This document shows positions 27,994 through 37,159 of a stretch of 64,000 nucleotides of DNA, piece after piece. The DNA is from Dongia deserti (lineage in GTDB: Bacteria > Pseudomonadota > Alphaproteobacteria > Dongiales > Dongiaceae). Location of the stretch: positions 124,001 to 188,000 of the forward strand of contig NZ_QORW01000011.1 in NCBI RefSeq assembly GCF_003574735.1, given 5' to 3'. Below the pieces are notes generated by a model, which saw only the letters and a program-made list of their open reading frames with translations, was not told the origin of the DNA and did no database searches. The translations under genes and the position numbers were made by a program. Each line of letters opens with the position of its first letter. Position 1 is the first letter of the stretch.

Positions 27994-29277
27994 CTATCGG
28001 GTCAGAACCGCCGCCAAGTGGCAGAGCGACCAGCCGGGCCCCGCTGTCCGGGCCGTGCCAAGATCGCCGGCAGCGAGACTGACGACACAATCGGCCAATG
28101 CAACCTTCGCCGGCGTGGTCCTGGGCAGGCGCGGCAGCGATGCGTCGTCCATCTTTGCGCCGGCTAGCTTGGCAACCGCAGCCACCTGCGCGTCTTGCGG
28201 CGCAAATGCCGCCGCCAGCTCCGCCGCGTTGCGTGCGCCCTCCGCGTCACCCTGACGCTGCAGGGTGAGCGCCAGGACTGCCTGCGCCGTACCCTCGCCG
28301 GGCTTGAGATCGATGGCGCGGTGCACCAAACCATCTGCCGCGGATGCGCGATTGGTGAGCATCGCCACCATCGCGCCAAGCACCAGATCCGCCGCCTCAG
28401 CCCGCGGCGCATCGAATGAGGGTGACATCGTTTGCCATGCACCTTCCACATCGCCGGCGCCGAGCTGCGCGCGCGCCAAGGCGCGGCGCGCGTCGCCGTC
28501 CTGTCGCGCGAGATCGAGCGCACGCTCGAAGTCGGCGACCGCATCCGCGTAGAGCGCCAGCTGGAACTTGGCCTCGCCACGCGCTTGCCAAAGATGCGGC
28601 TTCGACGGATGGGTGGCCAGCACGTGATCGAATTCGGGCAGCGCCTCTGCCGGTCGATCCAGGCGCAGCAGCACCGAAGCCCGCTTGGCGCGCGGATCGT
28701 CGAGATCCGCGCGTAACGCCAGCGCCTTGTCGTACGAGGCGAGCGCCCGCTCAAGATCGCCGGACGCGGCCAGCACGTCGCCTTGCCCCACATAGATCCA
28801 GGCGTCGTCGGGCTTGCGCTGGATCGCCCGCTCATAATCCTTGAGCGCGGCGGCTCGCTGGCCCAGATCGCCCAGGGCCACCGCGCGATCGAAATAGGGC
28901 AGGTGCCAACTCGGCTTAAGTCGGATTGCAGTGTCATAATCCGCGATCGCGTCGGTGGGACGCCCGTCATGGATCTTGGCAACGCCCCGATTGAGATGCA
29001 GCACCGGATCGTCCGGCGCCAGCACGATGGCGGAATCGTAATCCGCGATCGCGCGCTTGTAGTCGCCAAGATCGTCCAATGCCCTGGCCCGCGCGCTCAA
29101 TAGCTCCACCTGCTCTCGCGTGGTGAGGTCCGGCGCAGCCAAGGCCCGTGCACAAGCCTCGACCCTGAGCGGCGGCTCCAGCCGCAGATCGCGGCAGAGA
29201 CGCGCTTCGGAGTCCGAAGCGGCGAGAGCCGGACTGGCCGCAAGCATCGCGAACAGAACAAGAAACCGGTAGATCAT
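27994..29277 (-). CDS. Exported TPR-repeat protein
   Basis: About 427 residues. A signal peptide (MIYRFLVLFAMLAASPALA) precedes at least six TPR units of the DYDSAIVLAPDDPVLHLNRG and AIADYDTAIRLKPSWHLPYF type (about residues 60-290), with Cys near both ends (LCRDL, ACARAL, CLAAV-like terminus). It is expected to be periplasmic and to bind a protein partner. The ATG at 29277 starts the signal peptide; upstream codons add an unlikely leader. Divergent from the hydratase gene; no operon partner. Confidence 0.82.
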   Translation of the reverse strand: MIYRFLVLFAMLAASPALAASDSEARLCRDLRLEPPLRVEACARALAAPDLTTREQVELLSARARALDDLGDYKRAIADYDSAIVLAPDDPVLHLNRGVAKIHDGRPTDAIADYDTAIRLKPSWHLPYFDRAVALGDLGQRAAALKDYERAIQRKPDDAWIYVGQGDVLAASGDLERALASYDKALALRADLDDPRAKRASVLLRLDRPAEALPEFDHVLATHPSKPHLWQARGEAKFQLALYADAVADFERALDLARQDGDARRALARAQLGAGDVEGAWQTMSPSFDAPRAEAADLVLGAMVAMLTNRASAADGLVHRAIDLKPGEGTAQAVLALTLQRQGDAEGARNAAELAAAFAPQDAQVAAVAKLAGAKMDDASLPRLPRTTPAKVALADCVVSLAAGDLGTARTAGPGWSLCHLAAVLTR

Positions 29278-29360
29278 CGGTCGCACTCGATGCCGCAAAT
29301 GCGGCATCCATGGGGCAATCATATTGACGCGGCCGATGAATTTCACGCCAGATGGTATCC

Positions 29361-30170
29361 ATGATCAATCCCGAGCGGATTGCACAGGAGATCCTGGAGG
29401 CCTGGGCGGCGCGGCAGCCGATCGCGTCGCTGGCAGCGCGCATGCCGGAGTTCGGGCTGGATGAAGCCTATCAGGTGACGGCCGCCCTGCGGCGCATCCG
29501 GCAGGCGCGCGGCGAACGGCCCATCGGGCGCAAGATCGGGTTCACCAACCGCACTATCTGGGACGAATACCAGGTCTATGCCCCGATCTGGGGCGACATG
29601 TATGCGACGACGGTGCAGGAGACCGATGGCAACGCGGCGTTGGATCTGTCGCCCTATCTTGAGCCGCGCATCGAGCCGGAAATCGCCTTTGGCCTTGCGC
29701 GCGCGCCCGAGCCGGAGATGGACGAGGTGGCCTTGCTCGGCTGCATCGGCTGGATCGCGCATGGTTTTGAGATCGTGCATTCCCTGTTTCCCGCTTGGCG
29801 CTTTGCTGCCGCCGATACGGTCGCGGCCTTTGCCTTGCACGGCGCCTACTGCATGGGCCCGCGTGTATCGATCGGGACGATGCCCTTCGTTGATTGGCTG
29901 GCGGCACTGGCCAATTTCGAGATCAGCCTCTATCGCGATGATGTACCGATTGATCGCGGTGAAGCGAAGAACGTGCTGGACGGCCCGTTGTCTGCGCTGC
30001 GCCATCTCACCGATCTGCTGAGAACGGATCGGCACAACCCGCCGTTGGCCGCCGGCGAGATCATCACGACAGGGACCGTGACTCGCGCCTTTCCGGTGGC
30101 ATCCGGCGAGACGTGGCGCACCGAACTGCACGGCATCGGCCTGCCGCCGATGAAGCTCCGCTTCGCATAA
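29361..30170 (+). CDS. 2-keto-4-pentenoate hydratase-family protein
   Basis: A 269-residue protein of the FAH-fold hydratase/decarboxylase group (MhpD, XylJ, DmpE-like), which adds water to 2-hydroxy-dienoates in aromatic meta-cleavage routes. The conserved GRKIGFTNRTIWDEYQV, EPRIEPEIAFGLA (metal-site Glu pair) and GEIITTGTVTRAFPV segments are visible. No aromatic-degradation genes lie beside it, so the substrate is open. The start at 29361 is chosen; an ATG at 29352 is also in frame and neither has a strong ribosome site. It ends 4 nt from the convergent reductase gene. Confidence 0.88.
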   Translation: MINPERIAQEILEAWAARQPIASLAARMPEFGLDEAYQVTAALRRIRQARGERPIGRKIGFTNRTIWDEYQVYAPIWGDMYATTVQETDGNAALDLSPYLEPRIEPEIAFGLARAPEPEMDEVALLGCIGWIAHGFEIVHSLFPAWRFAAADTVAAFALHGAYCMGPRVSIGTMPFVDWLAALANFEISLYRDDVPIDRGEAKNVLDGPLSALRHLTDLLRTDRHNPPLAAGEIITTGTVTRAFPVASGETWRTELHGIGLPPMKLRFA

Positions 30171-30174
30171 GTGG

Positions 30175-30705
30175 CTATGCTGCTTTGCGGTACCAGAGCA
30201 TGACGGTGCCGTCCGGATACGTCTGACAGCCGGTGAGCGTCAACTGCTCCAGCAGGCCGCGGGCGTCGAGCAGCGGGATACCTGCACCGAGGATCGTCGG
30301 CACGATGCCGATGCCGTAGGTGGTGATGAGGCCGCGCTCGCGGAACGATGCCGCGAGCTTGCCTCCGCCCACCAGCCAGGCACGCTTCAGGCCCTGGCCT
30401 TCGAGCTCCTCCGCGATATGATCCGGCGACGCCGCGGTGAACTGGATATTGGCATCGTTGCTCTTGGCATAGCGCCGCTGCCTGGTGAACACCCAGCAGG
30501 GCTTGCCGGCATAAGGCCAGGCGGCGTGGCGCAGGATCTTCTCGTAGGTTGCACTGCCCATCAGCACGGCATCGACCGACGCGTAGAAATCGTGATAGCC
30601 GTAATCCTCGCCGTCGGCTTCGATGGGCGGCAGCCAGTCGATCCCGCCATCGGGCGTCGCGATGAAGCTATCCAGGCTCGCCGCCGCGTAATACACGATC
30701 TCCAC
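30175..30705 (-). CDS. Dihydrofolate reductase-like (RibD C-terminal domain) protein
   Basis: A 176-residue YwjB/YyaP-type reductase-fold protein: ASLDSFIATPDGGIDWL near the start, DAVLMGSATYEKIL in the middle and KRAWLVGGGKLAASFRERGL then PTILGAGIPLL at the NADPH side. A GTG start at 30705 is backed by a strong GGGGAGG 5 nt upstream; longer forms lack one. These proteins are widespread orphan reductases and the natural substrate is not known. Divergent from the queuosine-salvage gene. Confidence 0.9.
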   Translation of the reverse strand: MEIVYYAAASLDSFIATPDGGIDWLPPIEADGEDYGYHDFYASVDAVLMGSATYEKILRHAAWPYAGKPCWVFTRQRRYAKSNDANIQFTAASPDHIAEELEGQGLKRAWLVGGGKLAASFRERGLITTYGIGIVPTILGAGIPLLDARGLLEQLTLTGCQTYPDGTVMLWYRKAA

Positions 30706-30821
30706 AATGGCCTCCCCTGTCCACTGGCGGCGAAGATAGGCGCAAGCGGAGCGCGGGTCCATTGTGGGCTTGGATCGGGTGGCGGCAGGACGCTATGGTG
30801 CGACAGCGAAGGAGCGCGTCC

Positions 30822-31784
30822 ATGTCCATCTTCGATGAGATCAGGGAGGGGTGCCGTGCAGTGGCGCAGCATGCGACGCGTGTGCGCATCCAAGAGGCGC
30901 GCCTCAAGGATTACGCGCGCGACTTCCCGATTGCGGAGATCGGCGCGGCGACACTCGACCCCGCGACCCACTACCTTGGCCATGGCAAGGATACGCTCGC
31001 TTTCATCCTGGCTCTGGATGCGATCAATTTCGGCTCCGGCTATTTCCCGCATGTCCGCAAACGGCCGGGCCATTCCGGCTATTTCACCATGGCGGCCGGC
31101 CTCAATGACTGGTTCCAGGGGGAAGGCGCGCCGAGCGCGGCGCGCCTCGCCAAGCTGACGCAAGGCGATTGTGCGCGCATCTTCGGCCAGGACCTGGGGA
31201 GCCCACCGGCGGCCGAGCTGATGGGCCTGTTCGCCAAGGCGCTCAACGACCTCGGCGCGCTGCTGCTGGCACGCTTCGACGGCGATCCGGCGCAACTGGT
31301 CGAGCGCGCGGAGCACAAGGCGGAGAAGCTGGTCGCGACCCTCCGCATCATGCCGTTCTTCGACGACGTGGCGATCTGGCAGGGCCGTAAGGTGCCTTTC
31401 ATGAAGCGGGCGCAGCTGACCGCGGCCGATCTCGGCCTCGCCTTCGACAACGAAGGTTGGGGCAGGTTCGACGATCTCGACCAGCTCACCATCTTTGCCG
31501 ACAACCTGGTGCCGCATGTGCTGCGGGTCGACGGCATCCTGGACTATGACCCGGACCTCGCCGCGCGCATCGACCGCGAAGATCCGCTCGAGGCCGGCTC
31601 CATCGAGGAGATTGAGATCCGCGCCGCCGCCTTGCACGGCGTCGAGCTACTGAAGGAACGCCTGCATCAGGCTGGCCATGCGCACATCACCTCCGTGGCG
31701 CTCGATTACCTGCTGTGGAACCGCGGCCAGGAAGGGCGCTACAAGGCGATCCCGCGCCACCGCGCGCGCAGCGTGTTCTACTAG
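30822..31784 (+). CDS. Queuosine salvage protein (Qng1/DUF2419 family)
   Basis: A 320-residue protein of the queuosine-nucleotide N-glycosylase/hydrolase family, which frees the queuine base from queuosine 5'-monophosphate for reuse in tRNA. The family blocks FILALDAINFGSGYFP (about 61-76), DDLDQLTIFADNLVPHVLR (about 225-243) and SIEEIEIRAAALHGVELL (about 268-285) are present. AAGGAG lies 7 nt before the ATG at 30822. This family is best known in eukaryotes and occurs in scattered bacteria. A TPR protein follows after 11 nt and is probably co-transcribed. Confidence 0.88.
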   Translation: MSIFDEIREGCRAVAQHATRVRIQEARLKDYARDFPIAEIGAATLDPATHYLGHGKDTLAFILALDAINFGSGYFPHVRKRPGHSGYFTMAAGLNDWFQGEGAPSAARLAKLTQGDCARIFGQDLGSPPAAELMGLFAKALNDLGALLLARFDGDPAQLVERAEHKAEKLVATLRIMPFFDDVAIWQGRKVPFMKRAQLTAADLGLAFDNEGWGRFDDLDQLTIFADNLVPHVLRVDGILDYDPDLAARIDREDPLEAGSIEEIEIRAAALHGVELLKERLHQAGHAHITSVALDYLLWNRGQEGRYKAIPRHRARSVFY

Positions 31785-31795
31785 GGGACGCCGAG

Positions 31796-33184
31796 ATGCC
31801 AGAGACATGTCAGGAATGGTTGGAGCGCGGCGAAGATGCCCTATCGAAAGTGAAGAACGCGGAAGCCCTCGCCGCATTCGAGGAAGCGCTGAAGCTCGCC
31901 GCACGGCCTCACGAACGCGCGCTGGCCCTGGACGGCCTTGCGACGATTCGTTTCCGGCACGATGAGAAGCAGCAGGCGCTCGATCTCTTGGATGAGGCGG
32001 CTTCCCTGTGCTTGGCGACCGAACGATCCGATCCTGCCGGTGCTCAGATCGCCCGCGCGCTGGCCCAAATCTGGTACGACAAGTCAATCGTATTGACGAC
32101 GATGGATCGGGACGAGGCGGCGATTGCGACGCTTGATCAATCACTCACGCGGTTTCTTGACCGCGTGGCCTCTGCCGTGCCGCTCGGCAACGAGTTGCTG
32201 GAGCTACGTCGCTTGGTGGCGCGATCGCTGAACAGGAAGGGCTCGGCGCTGCATTCGCTTGAGCGGTGGCAAGAGTCTCTCGACTGCTCGGAGGAGGCGA
32301 TACGCCGCTTCCAGGATGTTGACGATGTGGTTGTTCAAAGGTGCGTTGCACGCGCCATGCGCTATCGGGCGAAGTTGTTCGGCTATCTCGGCCGGCAGGA
32401 CAAGGAGATCGAGGGCTATGGCGAACTGTTTGCTCGGTTCGGCGCCAGCAGCGACCGCCAGATCAGCGAAGCGGTCCTGATCGGTCTCGAAGACAAGATG
32501 CAGATCTACCGCGACCAGGAGGACTTCGAAACCGTCGTCGAGATCTGCGATCAGATCATCGATCGCTATCGTACGGAATCCTACTGGCCGATCGCCGACA
32601 GCGTTGCGCGCACCATGATCCGCCAGGCCGTGGCGTTCGGCCGGCGCGGCGCCCGCAACAAGGAGCTGGCGGCCTATGACAATGTGCTCCGGCTTTATGG
32701 TGATTCGCCCGATCCCACGCTCCGTCTGCATGCTGGCAAGGCGCTGATGTTCAAGGCCGTCACCTTGAGCGATGCCGATGAGGTGAGCGCGGAGATGGAC
32801 TGCTATGACGAGGTGCTGCGGCGCTATGCCGAAGATCCCGACGATCAGGTGCGTGCCGTCGCCGCCGATGCCCTGATCCACAAGGGCATGAGCCTCGGCG
32901 CGATCGCGGAGGATGCCGCCGCGGATACAGGCGAGCGCGAAATCGACTCGGAGATCGCCTGCTATGACGAGGCCGTCCGACGCTATAGTGATGCGGACTC
33001 GATCCACCTCAAGCATGCCGTCGCCGAAGCGCTGCTGCACAAGGCCGAGACTCTTGCAGAGGTGGGACGGACCGCGGAGGCCTCGCAGAGCGTGGATCGG
33101 CTCATCGCCAGCTACGCCGCGGAGAAGGACCGCGATTTGCAGGAGATCGTGGAGGAAGCCCGCGCCCTGCAGGCCGAGCTCTAG
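31796..33184 (+). CDS. Cytoplasmic TPR-repeat protein
   Basis: About 462 residues, acidic, with no signal peptide. It is built of 8-10 helical repeats of about 40-50 residues, several sharing a CYDEVLRRYAEDPDDQVR pattern (EIACYDEAVRRYSDADS, AYDNVLRLYGDSPDPTLR). These resemble the TPR scaffold of bacterial tetratricopeptide proteins of unknown role. GGGGA precedes the ATG. It lies 11 nt after the queuosine-salvage gene, suggesting an operon, but no functional link is established. Confidence 0.8.
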   Translation: MPETCQEWLERGEDALSKVKNAEALAAFEEALKLAARPHERALALDGLATIRFRHDEKQQALDLLDEAASLCLATERSDPAGAQIARALAQIWYDKSIVLTTMDRDEAAIATLDQSLTRFLDRVASAVPLGNELLELRRLVARSLNRKGSALHSLERWQESLDCSEEAIRRFQDVDDVVVQRCVARAMRYRAKLFGYLGRQDKEIEGYGELFARFGASSDRQISEAVLIGLEDKMQIYRDQEDFETVVEICDQIIDRYRTESYWPIADSVARTMIRQAVAFGRRGARNKELAAYDNVLRLYGDSPDPTLRLHAGKALMFKAVTLSDADEVSAEMDCYDEVLRRYAEDPDDQVRAVAADALIHKGMSLGAIAEDAAADTGEREIDSEIACYDEAVRRYSDADSIHLKHAVAEALLHKAETLAEVGRTAEASQSVDRLIASYAAEKDRDLQEIVEEARALQAEL

Positions 33185-33220
33185 GCCGCAAGCTTCGGAA
33201 GAGCGGGTTGCCGCGATCGC

Positions 33221-33787
33221 CTAGATCAATTTGCGTGCGGCCGCGGCGGCAAGCCTGGCGTAGCGCACATCACCGTGGATCAGGATCAGCGCCATTGCGC
33301 CCTCCAGCAGCATCTGGAGTTGCGCCGCCACATCGTAGGGCCTCCTGACCCGGCACGCTGCGAGGCGCCGCGCCAGCTCCGCTTGCACCTCGCTCTTGTG
33401 CCGCCGCGTCGCGACGCGCGCCGGATGACCCGGCAGGTCGGCCAGCTCCATGGCCATGCGCGTGAAGCCGGAGCCGATCCAGCGGCCCTTGCCCGCTTGC
33501 GCCGCCCAGCGGGCGACGCTGTCGAACAGCTGGTCCACCAGCTTGTGTGCGTCCGCGGCATCGCCGATCCAGCGCGCCATCTCCTGGAGCACGAAGCCGT
33601 GCTGATGCGCCAGCATCGCGCCCGCAAGGTCATCCTTGCTGCGCACATGGTAGTAGAGCGTGCGCTTGGTAACGCCAGCCTTCGCAGCGACGTCGTCCAG
33701 GCTCGTGCGCTGGAACCCCTTGCGATAGAACAGCGTGTAGGCCGCTGCATAGATGCGCGTGCGCGTGGCGGTTGGATCGCGGGGCAT
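33221..33787 (-). CDS. TetR-family transcriptional regulator
   Basis: A 188-residue repressor-type regulator. The N-terminal helix-turn-helix is clear: RIYAAAYTLFYRKGFQRTSL then DDVAAKAGVTKRTLYYHVRSK with DDLAGAML after it. The C-terminal half is the TetR_C ligand domain. The ATG at 33787 has GGAAGG upstream. It is divergent from the mandelate racemase-like gene with a TATAC-N8-GTATA palindrome and a REP-like element between, so it probably controls that unit; the effector is unknown. Confidence 0.9.
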   Translation of the reverse strand: MPRDPTATRTRIYAAAYTLFYRKGFQRTSLDDVAAKAGVTKRTLYYHVRSKDDLAGAMLAHQHGFVLQEMARWIGDAADAHKLVDQLFDSVARWAAQAGKGRWIGSGFTRMAMELADLPGHPARVATRRHKSEVQAELARRLAACRVRRPYDVAAQLQMLLEGAMALILIHGDVRYARLAAAAARKLI

Positions 33788-33816
33788 TGTGCTTCCTTCC
33801 TGACGCTTCTCAATAC

Positions 33817-33920
33817 TGTCATCCCAGGCAAGCGCAGCGCGACCCGGGACCCATGTGGATCGGTGTCGCGGCCATGACATATAGGCCCCGGCTCTCGCTT
33901 TTGCTCGACCGGGATGACAG
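33817..33920. repeat. REP-like element, long palindrome
   Basis: Outer arms CTGTCATCCC (33817-33826) and GGGATGACAG (33911-33920) are perfect inverted repeats. Inside are GC-rich segments (AAGCGCAGCGCGACCCGGGA and GGCCCCGGCTCTCGC) typical of alphaproteobacterial palindromic units. It occupies the divergent gap between the TetR gene and the mandelate racemase-like gene. Confidence 0.7.
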
Positions 33921-33930
33921 AAGAGGATTG

Positions 33931-33948
33931 TATACTGAGTAGTGTATA
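33931..33948. promoter_or_regulatory. Candidate TetR operator
   Basis: TATAC-N8-GTATA in an AT-rich patch, 48 nt upstream of the mandelate racemase-like start codon and next to the divergent TetR gene. The half-sites are short, so this is suggestive only. Confidence 0.4.
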
Positions 33949-33995
33949 TACCTGCCTCGCCTCCCGTCCTAGCATCGATCGACTGGAGGCGTTCC

Positions 33996-35078
33996 ATGCC
34001 TGAAAATTCCCTCACCATCCGCTCCCTCACCGCGCGCGCCGTGGTCGCGCCGCTGGCCCGCCCGCTGCGCACGGCGTCGGGCGAGATTCCCGCTTCACCT
34101 TTGCTCCTGATTGACGTCGCCACCGAGCAGGGGATTACCGGCCGCGCCTATCTCTTCGCCTACACCAAACTGATGCTGCGGGCGCTGAAGACGCTGATCG
34201 AAGACATCGATCCGCTTCTCAAGGGCAAGCCTTGCGCGCCGCAGGAGCGCGCGGCGGAGTTCGAGCGCACCTTCCGCCTGCTCGGACGGCAGGGACTGCT
34301 CGGCATGGCGCTGTCCGGCATCGATATGGCTCTGTGGGATGTGCTGGGACGCGCGCTCAATCAGCCGGTCGTTGCCCTGCTCGGCGGCACGGCGCGGCCG
34401 GTCACTGCCTACGATTCCTTCGGCCTGATCGACATCAGGGAGGATGCGAGGCGCCTGGAGCAGGCGCTGGCGCAAGGCTTCCGCGCCATCAAGATCAAAA
34501 TCGGCGGCGGCAGCCTCGAGGCGGATGTGAAGGTTGTGCGCGAGGTGCGCGGTATCATCGGCGATCAGGCGCGCCTCATGGTGGATTACAACCAGTCCCT
34601 CACCGCGCCAGAGGCGATCCGCCGCCTGCAGGCCCTCGCGCAATATGACCTCACCTGGGTCGAGGAGCCGGTGCCGGCCGAGGATCTGATCGGCCACGCG
34701 GCGGTACGCGCGAGCCGGCTTGTCCCGGTACAGACCGGTGAGAACTGGTGGTTCGCTGCCGACTTGGCGAAGTCGATCCAAGCCGGCGCCTCGGATCACG
34801 CCATGCCGGACATCATGAAGATCGGCGGGGTCACCGGCTGGCTCAAGGCCGCCGCGCTCGCCGAGATCGCGAGCCTGCCGGTCTCCAGCCACATCTTCAT
34901 CGAGGCGAGCACCCATGTGATGCCGGTGACGCCAACCGCGCTTTATCTCGAATACCTCGACAGCGCCGGCGCGATCCTGAAAGACCCGCTGCCGGTCATC
35001 GATGGTGCCGTCACGGCGCGCGGGCCGGGCTTGGGCATGGAATGGAACGAAAGTGCGGTGGCGAAATATGCCGCCTAG
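33996..35078 (+). CDS. Mandelate racemase-like enolase-superfamily enzyme
   Basis: A 360-residue acid-sugar/mandelate racemase-type enzyme that abstracts the alpha-proton of a carboxylate. The full mandelate racemase set is present at nearly the same spacing as in the Pseudomonas enzyme: K166/K168 (IKIKIG), metal ligands D197, E223 and E249 (VDYNQS, WVEEPV, GENWW), D272-H299 dyad (PDIMKIGG, SSHIFIE) and E319. Substrate could be mandelate or a related 2-hydroxy acid. GGAGG lies 7 nt before the ATG. Followed 12 nt later by a nitronate monooxygenase-like gene; a TetR gene is divergent. Confidence 0.9.
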   Translation: MPENSLTIRSLTARAVVAPLARPLRTASGEIPASPLLLIDVATEQGITGRAYLFAYTKLMLRALKTLIEDIDPLLKGKPCAPQERAAEFERTFRLLGRQGLLGMALSGIDMALWDVLGRALNQPVVALLGGTARPVTAYDSFGLIDIREDARRLEQALAQGFRAIKIKIGGGSLEADVKVVREVRGIIGDQARLMVDYNQSLTAPEAIRRLQALAQYDLTWVEEPVPAEDLIGHAAVRASRLVPVQTGENWWFAADLAKSIQAGASDHAMPDIMKIGGVTGWLKAAALAEIASLPVSSHIFIEASTHVMPVTPTALYLEYLDSAGAILKDPLPVIDGAVTARGPGLGMEWNESAVAKYAA

Positions 35079-35090
35079 CGAGGGAGCGCG

Positions 35091-36170
35091 ATGAGCGAGC
35101 GACAATCCCCACGCGAGCGCGCCCAGGCCTTCTGCCAGCGCTTCGGCCTGCGCCTGCCCATTCTGTTGGCACCAATGGCGGGCGCATGTCCGCCTTCACT
35201 CAGCATCGCGGTGGCGAACGCGGGCGGCCTCGGCGGCTGCGGCGCCACGTTGATGCAGCCGGCAGAGATCGAATGTTGGGTGTCCGCCGTGCGCGCGAAG
35301 ACCAACGGCGGGTTCCAGATCAATCTCTGGGTTCCGGATCCGCCGCCGCAGCGCGATCCCGCCGCCGAACAGGCGATGCGCGACTTCCTCGCTGCCTGGG
35401 GGCCGCCCGTGCAGACCGACGCTGCGGAGTTCACGCTGCCGGACTTTGCGGCGCAATGCGATGCCATTCTCGCGGCGAGCCCTTCCGCCATTTCCTCCAT
35501 CATGGGTCTTTACCCCGCCGCGTTCGTCGCGCGCATGAAAGCGCAGGACATCGCCTGGTTCGCGACCGTCACGACTGTCGCGGAAGCCAAGCGCGCGGTG
35601 GAGGCGGGCGCGGACGTCATCGTGGCGCAAGGCATGGAAGCGGGCGGCCATCGCGGTAGTTTCGATGCCTCGTATGCCGAGCCGACGATGGCCGGCCTGT
35701 TCGCGTTGCTGCCCGCGATCGTCGACGCCGTGCCTGTGCCGGTGGTGGCGACGGGCGGCATCGCCGATGAGCGCGGCGTCGCGGCCTGTCTGGTGCTGGG
35801 CGCGTCCGCCGTGCAGATCGGCACCGGATTCCTGCGCGCGCCCGAAGCCGGCATCCCGACGGCCTGGGCGGACGCGATCGCGGACGCGCTGCCGGAGCAC
35901 ACGCTGGTGACGCGCGCCTTCTCCGGGCGGGCGGGGCGCAGCTACGCGACCGCGTTCGCACGCGCCGCGAACGCACCCGGCGCGCCGCGCCCGACGCCCT
36001 ATCCCATTCAGCGCGGCCTCACCCAAGGGATGCGCAGCGCAGCCGCGAAGACAAACACGCTCGACGGCATGCAAGCCTGGTCCGGCCAGGGTGGCTGGCT
36101 CGCGCAGGCGCGGCCCGCTTCCGAGATCGCGCAGGATCTATGGCGCGGCGCACAGGCGTTGTTGCCATAG
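35091..36170 (+). CDS. Nitronate monooxygenase-like flavoprotein
   Basis: A 359-residue TIM-barrel FMN enzyme of the 2-nitropropane dioxygenase/nitronate monooxygenase group. The N-terminal LPILLAPMAGAC, the catalytic-region AQGMEAGGHRG with the conserved His, the FMN-phosphate VVATGGIADERGV and SAVQIGTGFLRAPEAG are typical of class I members. AGGGAG precedes the ATG. It is the second gene of a likely operon with the mandelate racemase homologue, perhaps acting in one degradation route. The physiological substrate is unknown. Confidence 0.9.
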   Translation: MSERQSPRERAQAFCQRFGLRLPILLAPMAGACPPSLSIAVANAGGLGGCGATLMQPAEIECWVSAVRAKTNGGFQINLWVPDPPPQRDPAAEQAMRDFLAAWGPPVQTDAAEFTLPDFAAQCDAILAASPSAISSIMGLYPAAFVARMKAQDIAWFATVTTVAEAKRAVEAGADVIVAQGMEAGGHRGSFDASYAEPTMAGLFALLPAIVDAVPVPVVATGGIADERGVAACLVLGASAVQIGTGFLRAPEAGIPTAWADAIADALPEHTLVTRAFSGRAGRSYATAFARAANAPGAPRPTPYPIQRGLTQGMRSAAAKTNTLDGMQAWSGQGGWLAQARPASEIAQDLWRGAQALLP

Positions 36171-36231
36171 AGCGCGGGCGAGTTCACAGGATGTGCGCGC
36201 TCACCATGCTCGTGCTCGCGCCGATGCTGCT

Positions 36232-36882
36232 CTAATGCTCCAGCGGTGAGCGGGTGTATTGCATGCTGGGGCGCTGCTTCATGCCGTCCCACCAGCGGGC
36301 GAGGCGCGGGCGGGCGTTCACCAGCGCAGCACCTTCGGGCGCTAGGGTGCCATAGGCCAGCATGGCGGCGAGGTGCAGATCGCCGAGGGTCAGCTGGTCG
36401 CCGATCAGCTGCGGACCGTCCTTGTCGGCCATCTCCTCGAGCGCATCCAGCGCATAGGCGACTTGCGGGACAGCGGCGGCAATCTTCGCTTCGTCCGCCT
36501 GGCGGCCGGCCACCGCGGCACGGCAGCGCTCGACGAAGATGATCCACACCATCGGCCCGTAGCCGTAATTCTCGATGACGCTGATGATCTGGTTGACGCG
36601 CGCGCGATCACGCGCCGCGTCCGGCATCAGCGCAGGACCTTCGAATGCCTCGTCGATATAGCGCGTGATGGCGCTGGCTTCGTAGAGCCGCTCGCCCTCA
36701 TGCTCGAAGGCCGGGATGCGCATGAAGCTCGCGTGATGGAGGTAGTTCGCCGGCGCCCCTTCCTCCGCGCCGAGATCGACCTCGACCATCTGGTAGTCGG
36801 CCCCCTTCTCCGCCAAGGCGAGCCGCACCGCGCGGACGTAGACGTTGTAGGCTGCGCCGTAGAGGATAGGCGCAGTGGACAC
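36232..36882 (-). CDS. Glutathione S-transferase-family protein
   Basis: About 216 residues. An N-terminal thioredoxin-like domain (ILYGAAYNVYVRAVRLALAE, then RIPAFEHEGERLYEASAITRYI with the glutathione-binding EAS) and a C-terminal helical domain with LTLGDLHLAAML are present. The catalytic Ser/Tyr position falls at YGAAYNVYV. The GTG at 36882 is a likely start; longer TTG starts exist up to 36915. A detoxification or isomerase role is general to the family. It stands alone, downstream of and convergent with the nitronate monooxygenase gene. Confidence 0.88.
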   Translation of the reverse strand: MSTAPILYGAAYNVYVRAVRLALAEKGADYQMVEVDLGAEEGAPANYLHHASFMRIPAFEHEGERLYEASAITRYIDEAFEGPALMPDAARDRARVNQIISVIENYGYGPMVWIIFVERCRAAVAGRQADEAKIAAAVPQVAYALDALEEMADKDGPQLIGDQLTLGDLHLAAMLAYGTLAPEGAALVNARPRLARWWDGMKQRPSMQYTRSPLEH

Positions 36883-37159
36883 GGACTCACGAAGGTGGGC
36901 CAAAGGCTTGGTCAAATTCCGTCGGTCTCAGGGCAGCCAGCAAAGCCCCCGCGGCACGGCGGGCAACCAGATGCAAACGTTGCGCAAGCTCGATTGTTCC
37001 ACCGCACCATCGCCCAATTCTGAGGATGACTCCACGGCCGTAGGGTTGTGAAAACGGCGGCATGTGCACAGTTTTCGCGGGCCTGGAGAAGCCCGTCCGA
37101 CCTGCGTATAGTTATTCAGCTTTGCGGAATCGGCCTCGGCAGCAAAGCGGAGGACCTGC

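Noticed and set aside
36883-37159. A small gene or RNA in the gap before the cyclase
   Set aside because: No convincing frame or RNA fold; a possible TATAGT near 37105 and the cyclase ribosome site are the only signals.
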